Below are positions 25,272 through 32,910 of a DNA stretch of 47,464 bases, piece by piece. How positions within the stretch are numbered: position 1 is the stretch's first letter; each line of letters begins with the position of its first letter. This DNA comes from Streptomyces sp. yr375 (lineage in GTDB: Bacteria; Actinomycetota; Actinomycetes; Streptomycetales; Streptomycetaceae): positions 25,092 to 72,555 of the forward strand of contig NZ_FOFF01000044.1 of NCBI RefSeq assembly GCF_900110755.1. Direction: 5' to 3'. The position numbers and the translations under genes were made by a program. The notes beneath the pieces were generated by a model. It had not been told where the DNA came from and did not search any database. It worked only from the letters and a program-made list of their open reading frames with translations.

Positions 25272-26918
25272 CTATACGGTGAGCCAGGCCGCCTGGTCCG
25301 TCGTCAGCACGCCGTCTTCGATGGGACCGCTGGCCAGCAGGACGGAGCTGTGGTCGGGCAGCTGGTACGCCTCACCGGAGAGGTTGACCACGCATACGAA
25401 GCCGGCGTCACGGCGGAAGGCGAGGACGCCGGCGGGGGCGTCGAGCCAGGTCATGGTGCCGTCGCCGAGGGCGGGATTTTCGCGGCGCAGGCGAAGGGCG
25501 GTGCGGTAGAGCTCCAGCATTGAGGTTTCGTCGCCGGTCTGTGCCTCCACCGTGAGTTGCTTCCAATTCGCGGGCTGGGGCAGCCAGGGTGCGGCGTAGG
25601 CGTCTTCGGGGCTGAAGCCGAACGGCGCCGCCTGTCCGGACCAGGGAATCGGCACGCGGCAGCCGTCGCGGCCGCGGTCGGTGTGGCCGGAGCGTTCCCA
25701 GATGGGGTCTTCGAGGACGGACTCGGGCAGGTCCTCGACTTCGGGGAGGCCGAGTTCGTCGCCCTGGTAGACGTAGGCGCCGCCGGGCAGGGCGAGCATG
25801 AGCAGGGCGGCGGCGCGGGCGCGGCGGGTGCCAAGGTCCAGGTCGACGGTGCCTTCCGGCTGGTAGCGCTGGTTGGGCACCCATCGTGCGACGGTCTTGC
25901 GGGCGTAGCGGCTGGTGTGCCGCATGACATCGTGGTTGGAGAGAACCCAGGTGGCCGGGGCGCTGACGCCGCTGAGCATGGCGAGGGAGTCGTCGATGAC
26001 CGTGCGGAGGTCCTTGGGGTCCCAGCTGGCCATGAGGAAGTCGAAGTTGAAGGCGGTGTGCAGGCCGCCGGGGCGGACGTAGGCGGCGAGGCGTTCGGGG
26101 GTGTCGGCCCAGGCTTCGGCGACGAAGGCCCGGTCGCCGTCGAACTCGTCGGCGACCTTGCGCCAGGCGCGGTAGATGTCATGGACCTCGTCGCGGTCCC
26201 AGTGCGGGTGCTGGGCGTGGTGGAGGGGCTGCCCGTGTGCCGTGTCGGGGCGTGGTGGCAGGTCGGGCAGTTCGGGGTCTTTGGCGAGTCCGTGGGCGAC
26301 GTCGATGCGGAAGCCGTCGACGCCCCGGTCGAACCAGAACCGCAGGATGGACTCGAACTCGGCGTGGACGTCGGGGTGCTGCCAGTTGAGGTCGGGCTGT
26401 TCGGGGGCGTACAGGTGGAGGTACCAGTCGCCGTCGGGCAGGCGGGTCCAGGCCGGGCCGCCGAAGCAGGAGACCCAGTTGTTGGGCGGGGCGGCGCCGT
26501 CGGGGCCGCGGCCGGGCCGGAAGACGTACCGCTCGCGTTCCGGGCTGCCGGGGCCTGCGTCCAGTGCTGCCTGGAACCAGGCGTGCTCGTCGGAGGTGTG
26601 GTTGGGCACGATGTCGGGGATGATGCGGATCCCGTGCTCGTGGGCTTCGGCGATGAGCTGCTCGGCGTCCGCGACCGTGCCGAACAGCGGGTCGATGGCG
26701 CGGAAGTCGGCCACGTCGTAGCCGCCGTCCGCCATCGGGGACTTGTACCAGGGGTTGATCCACAGGGCGTCCACGCCGAGAGACTTGAGGTAGGGGAGCC
26801 GGGAGCGCAGGCCGGCGATGTCGCCGACTCCGTCGCCGTCGCCGTCGGCGAAGCTGCGGATGTAGACCTGGTAGATGACGGCGCTGCGCCACCAGGGTGA
26901 GTGCGTGGTGGAGGACAT
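25272..26918 (-). CDS. GH13 alpha-glucosidase
   Basis: A 548-residue cytoplasmic enzyme of the GH13 oligo-alpha-glucosidase type, without a signal peptide. Catalytic residues are visible: Asp206 in DGFRIDVAHG (nucleophile), Glu268 in FVAEAW (acid/base) and Asp330 in LSNHD. PDIVPNHTSDEHAWFQ is region I. It releases glucose from imported alpha-glucosides such as maltose-, trehalose- or sucrose-type sugars; linkage preference cannot be read with certainty. ATG 26918 gives MSSTTHSPWWRSAVIYQVYI; the frame extends upstream, but that part lies antisense-like over the permease gene. It is the last gene of the transporter operon, 53 bp downstream of the second permease. Confidence 0.93.
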   Translation of the reverse strand: MSSTTHSPWWRSAVIYQVYIRSFADGDGDGVGDIAGLRSRLPYLKSLGVDALWINPWYKSPMADGGYDVADFRAIDPLFGTVADAEQLIAEAHEHGIRIIPDIVPNHTSDEHAWFQAALDAGPGSPERERYVFRPGRGPDGAAPPNNWVSCFGGPAWTRLPDGDWYLHLYAPEQPDLNWQHPDVHAEFESILRFWFDRGVDGFRIDVAHGLAKDPELPDLPPRPDTAHGQPLHHAQHPHWDRDEVHDIYRAWRKVADEFDGDRAFVAEAWADTPERLAAYVRPGGLHTAFNFDFLMASWDPKDLRTVIDDSLAMLSGVSAPATWVLSNHDVMRHTSRYARKTVARWVPNQRYQPEGTVDLDLGTRRARAAALLMLALPGGAYVYQGDELGLPEVEDLPESVLEDPIWERSGHTDRGRDGCRVPIPWSGQAAPFGFSPEDAYAAPWLPQPANWKQLTVEAQTGDETSMLELYRTALRLRRENPALGDGTMTWLDAPAGVLAFRRDAGFVCVVNLSGEAYQLPDHSSVLLASGPIEDGVLTTDQAAWLTV

Positions 26919-26971
26919 GGTGCTGAAGGGTCCTTTGAGAGTGGGGGAAGGTGCGGTGCGGCGGTCAGGAG

Positions 26972-27805
26972 TTACTTGGCCGCGCCCGCGGTGAGTCCGG
27001 CGACGATGCGGCGCTGGAAGACGAGCACCATGATCACCAGGGGGACGGTGACGAGGACGCCCGCGGCCATCTGGCTGCCGAACGGGATGTCGAACTGGGT
27101 GGCGCCGGTGAACTTGGAGATGGCGACCGGCGCGGTCTGGATACTGGGCCGGTTCGTCATCGACAGGGCGATGAGGAACTCGTTCCAGGCGGCGATGAAG
27201 GCGATGATCGCTGTGGTGAAGATGCCCGGTGCGGCGAGCGGGATGATGACCTTGCGGAACGCCTGGCCTCGGGTGCAGCCGTCGATCATCGCGGCCTCTT
27301 CGAGCTCGTCGGGCATCTGCTTGAAGAACGTGGTCAGGTTCCACACCGCCAGCGGCAGCACGAACGACATGCTGGGCACGATCATCGCCTGGTAGGTGTT
27401 GATCCAGCCGATGTCGGTGAACAGCTTCAGCAGCGGGACCACGATCGAGACGACCGGGAACATCGAGGTGGCGATGATCAGGGTGAGGATCAGCCGCTTG
27501 AAGCGGAAGTTCAGCCGGGCCATCGCGTAGGCGGTGAACGTGGCCAGCAGCAGCGCCAGCACGGTGGTGATGCCGGAGACGATCAGGCTGTTGAGCAGCG
27601 CGCGGCCGAATCCCTGAGAGGGGCTGAAGACCGCCCGGTAGTTCTCGAACGACACCGAGGTCGGCAGGAGCGAGGTGTCGAAGATGTCGGAGCTGCTGCG
27701 CAGGCTGGAGATGAGCATCCAGTAGAAGGGGGCCAGGCAGTAGGCCACCACTCCGGCAACGCCCAGGTAGAGCAGCCAGGTTCGCCATTTCGCGGTCGAC
27801 GTCAT
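26972..27805 (-). CDS. Sugar ABC transporter permease (MalG-like)
   Basis: A 277-residue inner-membrane protein with six predicted helices and the EAA loop (ELEEAAMIDGCTRGQAFRKVIIPLAAPG) that docks the ATPase. It belongs to the CUT1 family. ATG 27805 overlaps the stop of the upstream permease (ATGA), so the two are coupled. With the other permease it forms the channel for the binding protein's sugar. No ATPase gene lies in the element. In Streptomyces such importers are commonly energised by the chromosomal MsiK ATPase, so this one would depend on the host for energy. Confidence 0.94.
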   Translation of the reverse strand: MTSTAKWRTWLLYLGVAGVVAYCLAPFYWMLISSLRSSSDIFDTSLLPTSVSFENYRAVFSPSQGFGRALLNSLIVSGITTVLALLLATFTAYAMARLNFRFKRLILTLIIATSMFPVVSIVVPLLKLFTDIGWINTYQAMIVPSMSFVLPLAVWNLTTFFKQMPDELEEAAMIDGCTRGQAFRKVIIPLAAPGIFTTAIIAFIAAWNEFLIALSMTNRPSIQTAPVAISKFTGATQFDIPFGSQMAAGVLVTVPLVIMVLVFQRRIVAGLTAGAAK

Positions 27806-28857
27806 GCCGGCACCTCCGCGCTCTTGGGCGCCGGGGTGCGCCGGAGCCTGTTCTTGCGCTTTGGCCCGGCCGAGCCGCCCACGTCTCCGACGAGGTCTGT
27901 ACCGAGGAGCCGGACGAAGCCGAGCGCGATGAGGAAGACGTAGACGAACAGGAGTACCGCGTAGGCGGCGGCCGGTCCGAAGCGGATGTTGGACGCCTCG
28001 TTCTGGGCGAGCATGGAGAGGGTTTCCACGGAGTTCTTCTGGGCGCCGATGAGGAGGTAGGGCAGGTCGAACATGCGCAGTGCGTCGAGGCAGCGGAAGA
28101 GCACGGCGACCAGCAGGGCGGGTTTGACGAGGGGCAGGGTGATCCGCCAGAACTGGGCGAGTGGTCCGGCCCCGTCGAGCCGGGCCGCCTCGTAGACCTC
28201 CTTCGGGATGACCTGCAGCCCGGCCAGGACCAGCAGCCCGATGAAGGGGGAGGTCTTCCAGACCTCGGCGATGATGACGGCGACCTTGGCGTGGAAGCCC
28301 TCGGTGGTCCACAGGACCTGGTGGCCGATGAGGGCGTTGGCGATGCCGTCGCTGTTGAAGATCCACCGCCACAGCAGGCCGGAGATGGCCGTGGGCACCG
28401 CCCAGGGGATCAGGATGCTCGCGCGGATCAGGGCCCGGCCGCTGAACGCCTTGTGCATGATCAGCGCCATCGCGACACCGATCAGGGTCTCCAGGCCCAC
28501 CGTGACGACGGTGAAGAAGGTGGTGTTCCAGAACGCGTTCCAGAACCGGTCGCCGGCCTGGCCGAAGATGTCGGCGTAGTTCTGCAGCCCGACGAACGGC
28601 TCGGTGTCGCTGATGAAGCCGGTCTTCGGGTCCAGGCCCTTGGCCCCGTACAGCGACTCTCTGATCGCCATGATGGTGGGGTAGAGGACGACGACGGTGA
28701 GCACCAGGAGGGTCGGCGACACCAGCAGTGCCGCCGTCCGTCCCGAAGCCGCGGTCGCCCAGGCCCGCTTGCTTCCCTTCACCGGCGCGGGGCTCTTCCC
28801 GGCAGGGCTGCCGGTCGGGTCCGCGCCGGTACCGGGTGGGATCTTGGTGTCGACCAC
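27802..28857 (-). CDS. Sugar ABC transporter permease (MalF-like)
   Basis: A 351-residue permease with a Pro/Lys-rich N-terminal tail, about six helices (first: ALLVSPTLLVLTVVVLYPTIM) and the EAA loop EVYEAARLDGAGPLAQFWRITLP. I choose GTG 28857 because AGGAGG lies six bases upstream. The GTG at 28872 overlaps the stop of the binding-protein gene and would place the ribosome site inside the coding region. Partner of the following permease. Confidence 0.93.
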   Translation of the reverse strand: MVDTKIPPGTGADPTGSPAGKSPAPVKGSKRAWATAASGRTAALLVSPTLLVLTVVVLYPTIMAIRESLYGAKGLDPKTGFISDTEPFVGLQNYADIFGQAGDRFWNAFWNTTFFTVVTVGLETLIGVAMALIMHKAFSGRALIRASILIPWAVPTAISGLLWRWIFNSDGIANALIGHQVLWTTEGFHAKVAVIIAEVWKTSPFIGLLVLAGLQVIPKEVYEAARLDGAGPLAQFWRITLPLVKPALLVAVLFRCLDALRMFDLPYLLIGAQKNSVETLSMLAQNEASNIRFGPAAAYAVLLFVYVFLIALGFVRLLGTDLVGDVGGSAGPKRKNRLRRTPAPKSAEVPA

Positions 28858-28868
28858 GGCTTTCCTCC

Positions 28869-30167
28869 TCACTGAGCTGCGGACTTCTGCAGCTCGTCCT
28901 GCAGGTCCTTCAGCGCCTGCGCGCTGGACTTGTCACCGCTCAGGGCCGCGTACGCCTCCTGCTGGATCGCGGAGGACGCGTCGCCGTACTGCACCACGCG
29001 CGGGCGGGGCACGGCGCCCAGGATCGACTTCTTCAGCACCGGCAGGTACGGGTACTGCTTGACCAGTGCCTGGTCGTCGTAGAGGGCCGCGTAGGGCGGG
29101 GCCATGGAGGCGTCCTTGAGGAACGTGGTCGCGGTGTCCTGGCTGGTGAAGAACTTCATGAAGTCCAGTGCCGTGGCCTTGTTCTTGGCGAAGGAGGACA
29201 GGGCCACGTTGTGGCCGCCCAGGCTGGAGGAGCCGGCGCCGGTCAGGCCGGGCAGCGGCGCGACCGCGAACTTGCCCTTGACCTTGCTCTTCTGGGCCAG
29301 CGAGTACACGTACGGCCAGTTCCGCAGGAAGACGAGCTTGCCGGACTGGAACGCCTGGCGGCCTTCCTCCTCCTGGTAGGTGATGGCTTCCTTGGGGATC
29401 GTGCCGTCCTTGAAGGAGTCGACGAGGAAGTCCAGGCCCTTCGTCGCCTCGGGGGTGTCGACGTTCGGCTTGCCGGCGGCGTCGGTGATGACGCCGCCGG
29501 CGGAGTTCACGGCCTCGGCGAAGTTGACGGTGAGGCCCTCGTACTTCTGGAACTGGCCCGCGTAGCAGTCCATGTCCTTGGCCTCGGGCAGCTTCTCGAC
29601 CTTGGCGCAGGCGGCCTTCATCTCCGCCCACGTCGTCGGCGCGGCGGTGACGCCCGCCTTTTTCAGCAGGTCGGAGCGGTAGTACAGCACGCCGCCGTCC
29701 GAGCTGGCCGGGACCGCGTACAGGCTGTCGCGGTACTGGCCCGTCTCCACGGTCGGCTTGAGCATCTTGTCCAGCGGGAACTGCGCGGCGGGCAGTTGGT
29801 CGATCCATTGGTGGGCGGCGAACTCCGAGGTCCACACCACGTCCAGGGAGAGCACCGTGTACGCGTCGGATTTCGTCTCGGCGTTCTGGATCATCTGCTG
29901 GCGCTGCTGGTTCACGTCCGCAGGCAGCTGGACGAAGGTGACCTTCTCCTTCGGGTGCTGCTCGTTCCAGCTGTCGATGACCTTCTGGACCACGCCGGAG
30001 CTGTCCTTGGCGGCCGCGTAGGTGATCGGGCCGCGGCCCGAGAACGACGGGCTCTTCGACTCCCCGGGCGAGCTGCCGCTGTCGGAGGAGCCGCAGGCGG
30101 TGAGGACAAGCCCGGCGGCGACGAGCACGGCCGAGCACTGAAGGACTCTGGTGGTTCTGGCGTTCAC
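28869..30167 (-). CDS. Sugar-binding lipoprotein of the ABC importer
   Basis: A 432-residue extracytoplasmic solute-binding protein (family 1). The lipoprotein signal is clear: MNARTTRVLQ, a hydrophobic stretch, then LTAC with Cys25 as lipidation site, followed by a Ser/Gly linker. Mature features include VVQKVIDSWNEQHPKEKVTF, YFDVVWTSEF-type clefts (TVLSLDVVWTSEFAA) and KLVFLRNWPYVY. GTG 30167 has AGGAGA close upstream. First gene of the importer/glucosidase operon, divergent from the LacI gene. It probably binds an alpha-glucoside, an inference from the linked glucosidase. Confidence 0.94.
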   Translation of the reverse strand: MNARTTRVLQCSAVLVAAGLVLTACGSSDSGSSPGESKSPSFSGRGPITYAAAKDSSGVVQKVIDSWNEQHPKEKVTFVQLPADVNQQRQQMIQNAETKSDAYTVLSLDVVWTSEFAAHQWIDQLPAAQFPLDKMLKPTVETGQYRDSLYAVPASSDGGVLYYRSDLLKKAGVTAAPTTWAEMKAACAKVEKLPEAKDMDCYAGQFQKYEGLTVNFAEAVNSAGGVITDAAGKPNVDTPEATKGLDFLVDSFKDGTIPKEAITYQEEEGRQAFQSGKLVFLRNWPYVYSLAQKSKVKGKFAVAPLPGLTGAGSSSLGGHNVALSSFAKNKATALDFMKFFTSQDTATTFLKDASMAPPYAALYDDQALVKQYPYLPVLKKSILGAVPRPRVVQYGDASSAIQQEAYAALSGDKSSAQALKDLQDELQKSAAQ

Positions 30168-30257
30168 TGTCTCTCCTGGACGTGCGGAACCGAAGTCTCG
30201 GCGTGGTCGCCCTGTAGGGAGAAGCTACCGAGATGACTCTGGGATGTCTCCGTTACG

Positions 30258-30271
30258 AGACTGTGCTGTCA
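30258..30271. promoter_or_regulatory. Operator-like site near the binding-protein promoter
   Basis: AGACTGTGCTGTCA matches the perfect palindrome at 30477-30494 (core TGACAGCGCTGTCA) at 11 of 14 positions. It lies 90-104 bp upstream of the binding-protein start, where a repressor could block the operon promoter. A third, weaker match (AGACAACGCTTGCA, 10 of 14) is at 30346-30359. Confidence 0.55.
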
Positions 30272-30476
30272 CGGCGTCGTGTGGATCGAAAGCGCAGGTC
30301 AAGGCAACCAATGAATGAGCTACGGCGACTGCTTGGCCTCCGCTGAGACAACGCTTGCACCGTAGGAGTGCACCTGGCGGAAGTCAATGCGTAACGCTGC
30401 GGTAGCACGGATGATTTAGGCGACCGATACCGTCCATGAGTGGGTTGTAACAGGCATTTTTCCCGCTGAGTGAAAG

Positions 30477-30494
30477 CGTGACAGCGCTGTCACG
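30477..30494. promoter_or_regulatory. LacI-type operator, perfect 18-bp palindrome
   Basis: CGTGACAGCGCTGTCACG is a perfect palindrome with the central CG typical of LacI-family operators. It lies 41-59 bp upstream of the LacI start, consistent with autoregulation. The rest of the 368-bp divergent region (30168-30535) contains the two weaker sites described separately and A/T-richer promoter-like sequence. Confidence 0.8.
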
Positions 30495-30523
30495 AAGGCT
30501 CCTGCCGAGTGCTCGAACTGTGC

Positions 30524-30536
30524 TAACTTCCGCTCA
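30524..30536 (+). promoter_or_regulatory. Leaderless promoter box (TAACTT) of the LacI gene
   Basis: TAACTT at 30524-30529 ends six bases before ATG 30536 and no ribosome site is visible, so the transcript probably starts at the A of the start codon. Confidence 0.55.
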
Positions 30537-31615
30537 TGTCACCAGCTCAGCGGCACCCCACGTTGGCCGACGTCGCCGAACGGGCAGGGGTCTCTCCCTC
30601 CACCGTCTCGCGCACGATGCGCGGCCTGACCTCGGTCTCACCCGAGGTCCGTGCCCGGGTGGAGCGAGCGGCCCGTGAGCTGAACTTCGCGATCTCGCGA
30701 CAAGCGTCGAGCCTGGTCACCGGCCGGACCGGTGTCATGGCAGTACTCGTGCCCACGCTCGACTCCTGGTTCATGGGCGCGGCGCTGTCCAGCCTTGGCC
30801 CGCTGCTGCGCCGGGCCGGCATGGAGCTGACCGTGTACGTCGTCCCGGACCTGGACGAACGGGCCGCGTTCTTCGAACGCCTGCCGGCCCGCCGCAACGC
30901 GGACGCGCTGCTCGTGTTCTGCTTCGACCTCACCAGCGAGGAGACCACCCGGCTGGACGACCTCGGCATGCCGGTCATCTACATCAGCCAGCACGTCGAA
31001 GGCCGACCCAGCGTCTACGTCGACGACGTCGCCGGCGCCTGCAAGGCCACCCGCCACCTGATCAACCTCGGACACCGCCGGATCGCCTTCGCCCACACCA
31101 CCAACGCCCGCGGCTTCAGCTTCAGCTCACGCGAGCGCCTCCTCGGCTACCAGCAGGCGCTCACCGAGGCGGGCATCCCCCTGGACGACGACCTGATCGT
31201 CACCACCCCGCCCCGCGACAAACGCGGCACCACGCAGGCCGTCGGCAACCTGCTGAGCCTGCGCGAACCCCCCACCGCGATCTTCGCCGAACAGGACGAA
31301 CTCGCCGCCTCCCTCATCCTGAGCCTGCGCACCGTACAGATCGAGGTGCCCGAACGAATCTCCGTCCTCGGCTTCGACGACCAGCTGATGGCCGAATGGC
31401 TCGACCTGTCCACCGTGGCCCAGTCACCCGCGGACATGGGCCGGGCCGCGGCCGAACTGGCCCTGGAACTCATCAACGACCCCGGGGCGGACCGCGAACA
31501 GCACATCGTCCTGCCCACACACCTGATCCTGCGGGGGACCGCGGCCCCGCCGCAGAGCCCTCAGGGGGAGCAGGAGATCAGCGGGCAGCCGAGCGGAACC
31601 GCTCGCCCCATCTGA
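30536..31615 (+). CDS. LacI-family repressor of the transposon's sugar operon
   Basis: A 359-residue protein. The N-terminal LacI helix-turn-helix is TLADVAERAGVSPSTVSRTM, followed by the hinge region (LNFAISRQASSLVTGRTG) and a periplasmic-binding-like sensor domain (VYVDDVAGACKATRHLINLG, ISVLGFDDQLMAEWLDLSTV). It probably represses the divergent importer/glucosidase operon and itself through the palindromes at 30258-30494, and is released by an imported sugar. The final 25 residues (Pro/Gln/Gly-rich) extend past the usual end. Being inside the element, regulator and operators travel with the operon. Confidence 0.93.
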   Translation: MSPAQRHPTLADVAERAGVSPSTVSRTMRGLTSVSPEVRARVERAARELNFAISRQASSLVTGRTGVMAVLVPTLDSWFMGAALSSLGPLLRRAGMELTVYVVPDLDERAAFFERLPARRNADALLVFCFDLTSEETTRLDDLGMPVIYISQHVEGRPSVYVDDVAGACKATRHLINLGHRRIAFAHTTNARGFSFSSRERLLGYQQALTEAGIPLDDDLIVTTPPRDKRGTTQAVGNLLSLREPPTAIFAEQDELAASLILSLRTVQIEVPERISVLGFDDQLMAEWLDLSTVAQSPADMGRAAAELALELINDPGADREQHIVLPTHLILRGTAAPPQSPQGEQEISGQPSGTARPI

Positions 31616-31785
31616 ACTGGCCAGCTATCCCGCATCAAACGCAACGCCGCCCCACGTCGCCCAACCCGTCAGCAGATACATGAACATCAACACGGACAAA
31701 GGAAAGGCCAACGGGCCTCCGTCGCGGTTCAGTGTGCCCCAGTAGTCCTCGCCGAAAAGTCAACGGTAAGGGCCAAAGCCGCATT

Positions 31786-32676
31786 TCAGCGGGCGCATTC
31801 CGTCGCGGCCAGCTTCTCATCGTGCTCGCGCAGCATCCGCATGACGGTCGCGGGTGAGGGGTGCTGGCCCTTTTTTGCGCCAGCGGTGATGACGAGCCGC
31901 TTGGCGATGTCGCGCAGGCTCATCTCCTGGTCGCGCAGGTGCAGGGCCATGGACAGCATGTCGTCGTCGGTGACCCCGGCGCCGCCGATGGCCTTGCCGC
32001 GCTTCCGCGCGCTCTCGTGGCCTTCGAGGGTGCGGTCGCGGATGTACTCGCGCTCCATGCCGGACATGACCGCGAGCACGGTGAACACGATGCCGGACGG
32101 GTCGTGCGAGCCCTTGAGTTCTCCGGTGAGGAACTCCAGGCCGACGTCGCTCGCTTTCAGCTCCTCGGCGAGCATGGCGAGTTCGATGCCGCGGCCGAGC
32201 CGCTTGTGCTCGTGGACGACGAGGGTGACGGCGACGCCGGAGGAGCGGATCTCCCCGGCGAGCGTCACGGCGGCCTCCAGCTCGGGGCGCCGAGTGGCAC
32301 GGGTGGAGATCTTCTCCGAGAAGACCCGGGTGACCCCGGCCTCGCTGAGCGAGTCGAGTTGTGCGTCGAGGGACTGCCGGGCGGTCGAGGCGCGGGCGTA
32401 GCCAAGGCGGACGTGTCCGACCGGTTCGGCGCCGGCGCGTACCGGTCGGGGCAGCTCGGTCCACGCCGAGCCCGGCTTGCGTACGGCGGGGGTCGGGACG
32501 CTGAGGGCCTTGGCGAGTTGGGGAACGAGGCGGAAGCGGGCGGTGTGGTACTGGATGGCTACCTTGCTCTTGCTGGTCCGGCACGGGGACCCCGCGGGGG
32601 CGGCGCAGGTGGACATCGGGCAGTCGTGCAATTCCACGCGCTTGAAGTCGTCGCTCACAGCTCCGGACTGTTCCAT
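31786..32676 (-). CDS. tnpR: Serine resolvase TnpR with N-terminal zinc-finger extension
   Basis: A 296-residue serine recombinase. The catalytic domain starts near residue 88 (VRLGYARASTARQSLDAQLD; Ser97 is the nucleophile). It continues through the conserved Arg region (HEHKRLGRGIEL) and GMEREYIRDRTLEG, ending in a helix-turn-helix (MSLRDIAKRLVI). The first 85 residues carry a putative zinc-binding module (Cys19, Cys24, Cys32 and His44; CPMSTCAAPAGSPCRT, YHTARF) like that seen in actinobacterial mobile-element proteins. It would resolve cointegrates at the adjacent res-like site. It sits at the far end of the element from tnpA. The 170 bp between the LacI stop and this gene show nothing definite. 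Confidence 0.92.
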   Translation of the reverse strand: MEQSGAVSDDFKRVELHDCPMSTCAAPAGSPCRTSKSKVAIQYHTARFRLVPQLAKALSVPTPAVRKPGSAWTELPRPVRAGAEPVGHVRLGYARASTARQSLDAQLDSLSEAGVTRVFSEKISTRATRRPELEAAVTLAGEIRSSGVAVTLVVHEHKRLGRGIELAMLAEELKASDVGLEFLTGELKGSHDPSGIVFTVLAVMSGMEREYIRDRTLEGHESARKRGKAIGGAGVTDDDMLSMALHLRDQEMSLRDIAKRLVITAGAKKGQHPSPATVMRMLREHDEKLAATECAR

Positions 32677-32681
32677 GAGGG

Positions 32682-32782
32682 TGTTTCAGGCGTCCAGTCG
32701 TTTGCAACAACGCATGAAACATGATCGCCGCAGGTGGACCGCCGGAGGATCGCCTGTTTCGTGAGCGACCACCTATGAAACA
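32682..32782. other. Res-like resolution site
   Basis: Two inverted-repeat subsites lie between the resolvase and the right end. In the first, TGTTTCA (32682-32688) pairs with TGAAACA (32715-32721), spanning 40 bp. In the second, TGTTTCG (32755-32761) pairs with TGAAACA (32776-32782), spanning 28 bp, which is close to the usual length of a dimer-binding res subsite. The crossover point cannot be assigned by eye. Confidence 0.65.
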
Positions 32783-32872
32783 ACCCCAGTGTCCGCGTTC
32801 TCTTCGCGTCGGCGGACGTCCTCGCCACGCCTACGACACCGATTCGCGCCCGTGACCTACCTGGCCGCCGGG

Positions 32873-32905
32873 TGGCACGTTTCGCTCGTATTCCGGCCCC
32901 ACCCC
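32873..32905 (-). repeat. Transposon right inverted repeat (IRR)
   Basis: Starts TGGCACGTTTCGCTCGTATT and ends CCGGCCCCACCCC. Reverse complement of the left end apart from one base. It is followed directly by the second TATCC. Confidence 0.95.
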
Positions 32906-32910
32906 TATCC
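32906..32910. repeat. Target-site duplication, right copy (TATCC)
   Basis: Identical to 21629-21633. Within the peptidase gene it lies in the codons for Arg-Ile of DLKDRI. Confidence 0.92.

Larger units (their letters stand above)
21634..32905. mobile_element. Tn3-family transposon (11,272 bp) carrying an alpha-glucoside uptake and hydrolysis locus
   Basis: The element is bounded by 33-bp inverted repeats (32 of 33 identical) and a 5-bp duplication, TATCC. In order it contains a Tn3-type transposase (+), a strong hairpin, a GH13 alpha-glucosidase, two sugar ABC permeases and a solute-binding lipoprotein (all -), a LacI regulator (+), a serine resolvase (-) and a res-like site. It lies inside an S8 peptidase gene, and the two halves rejoin in frame if the element plus one TATCC are removed. 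Transposase and resolvase sit at opposite ends with the cargo between them. No antibiotic or metal resistance gene is present; the cargo is purely metabolic. Confidence 0.95.

Noticed and set aside
26919..27788. An 838-residue alpha-glucosidase fusion reading through the upstream frame
   Set aside because: The N-terminal extension is a shadow frame of the permease gene; the normal GH13 start (MSSTTHSPWWRSAV) is at 26918.
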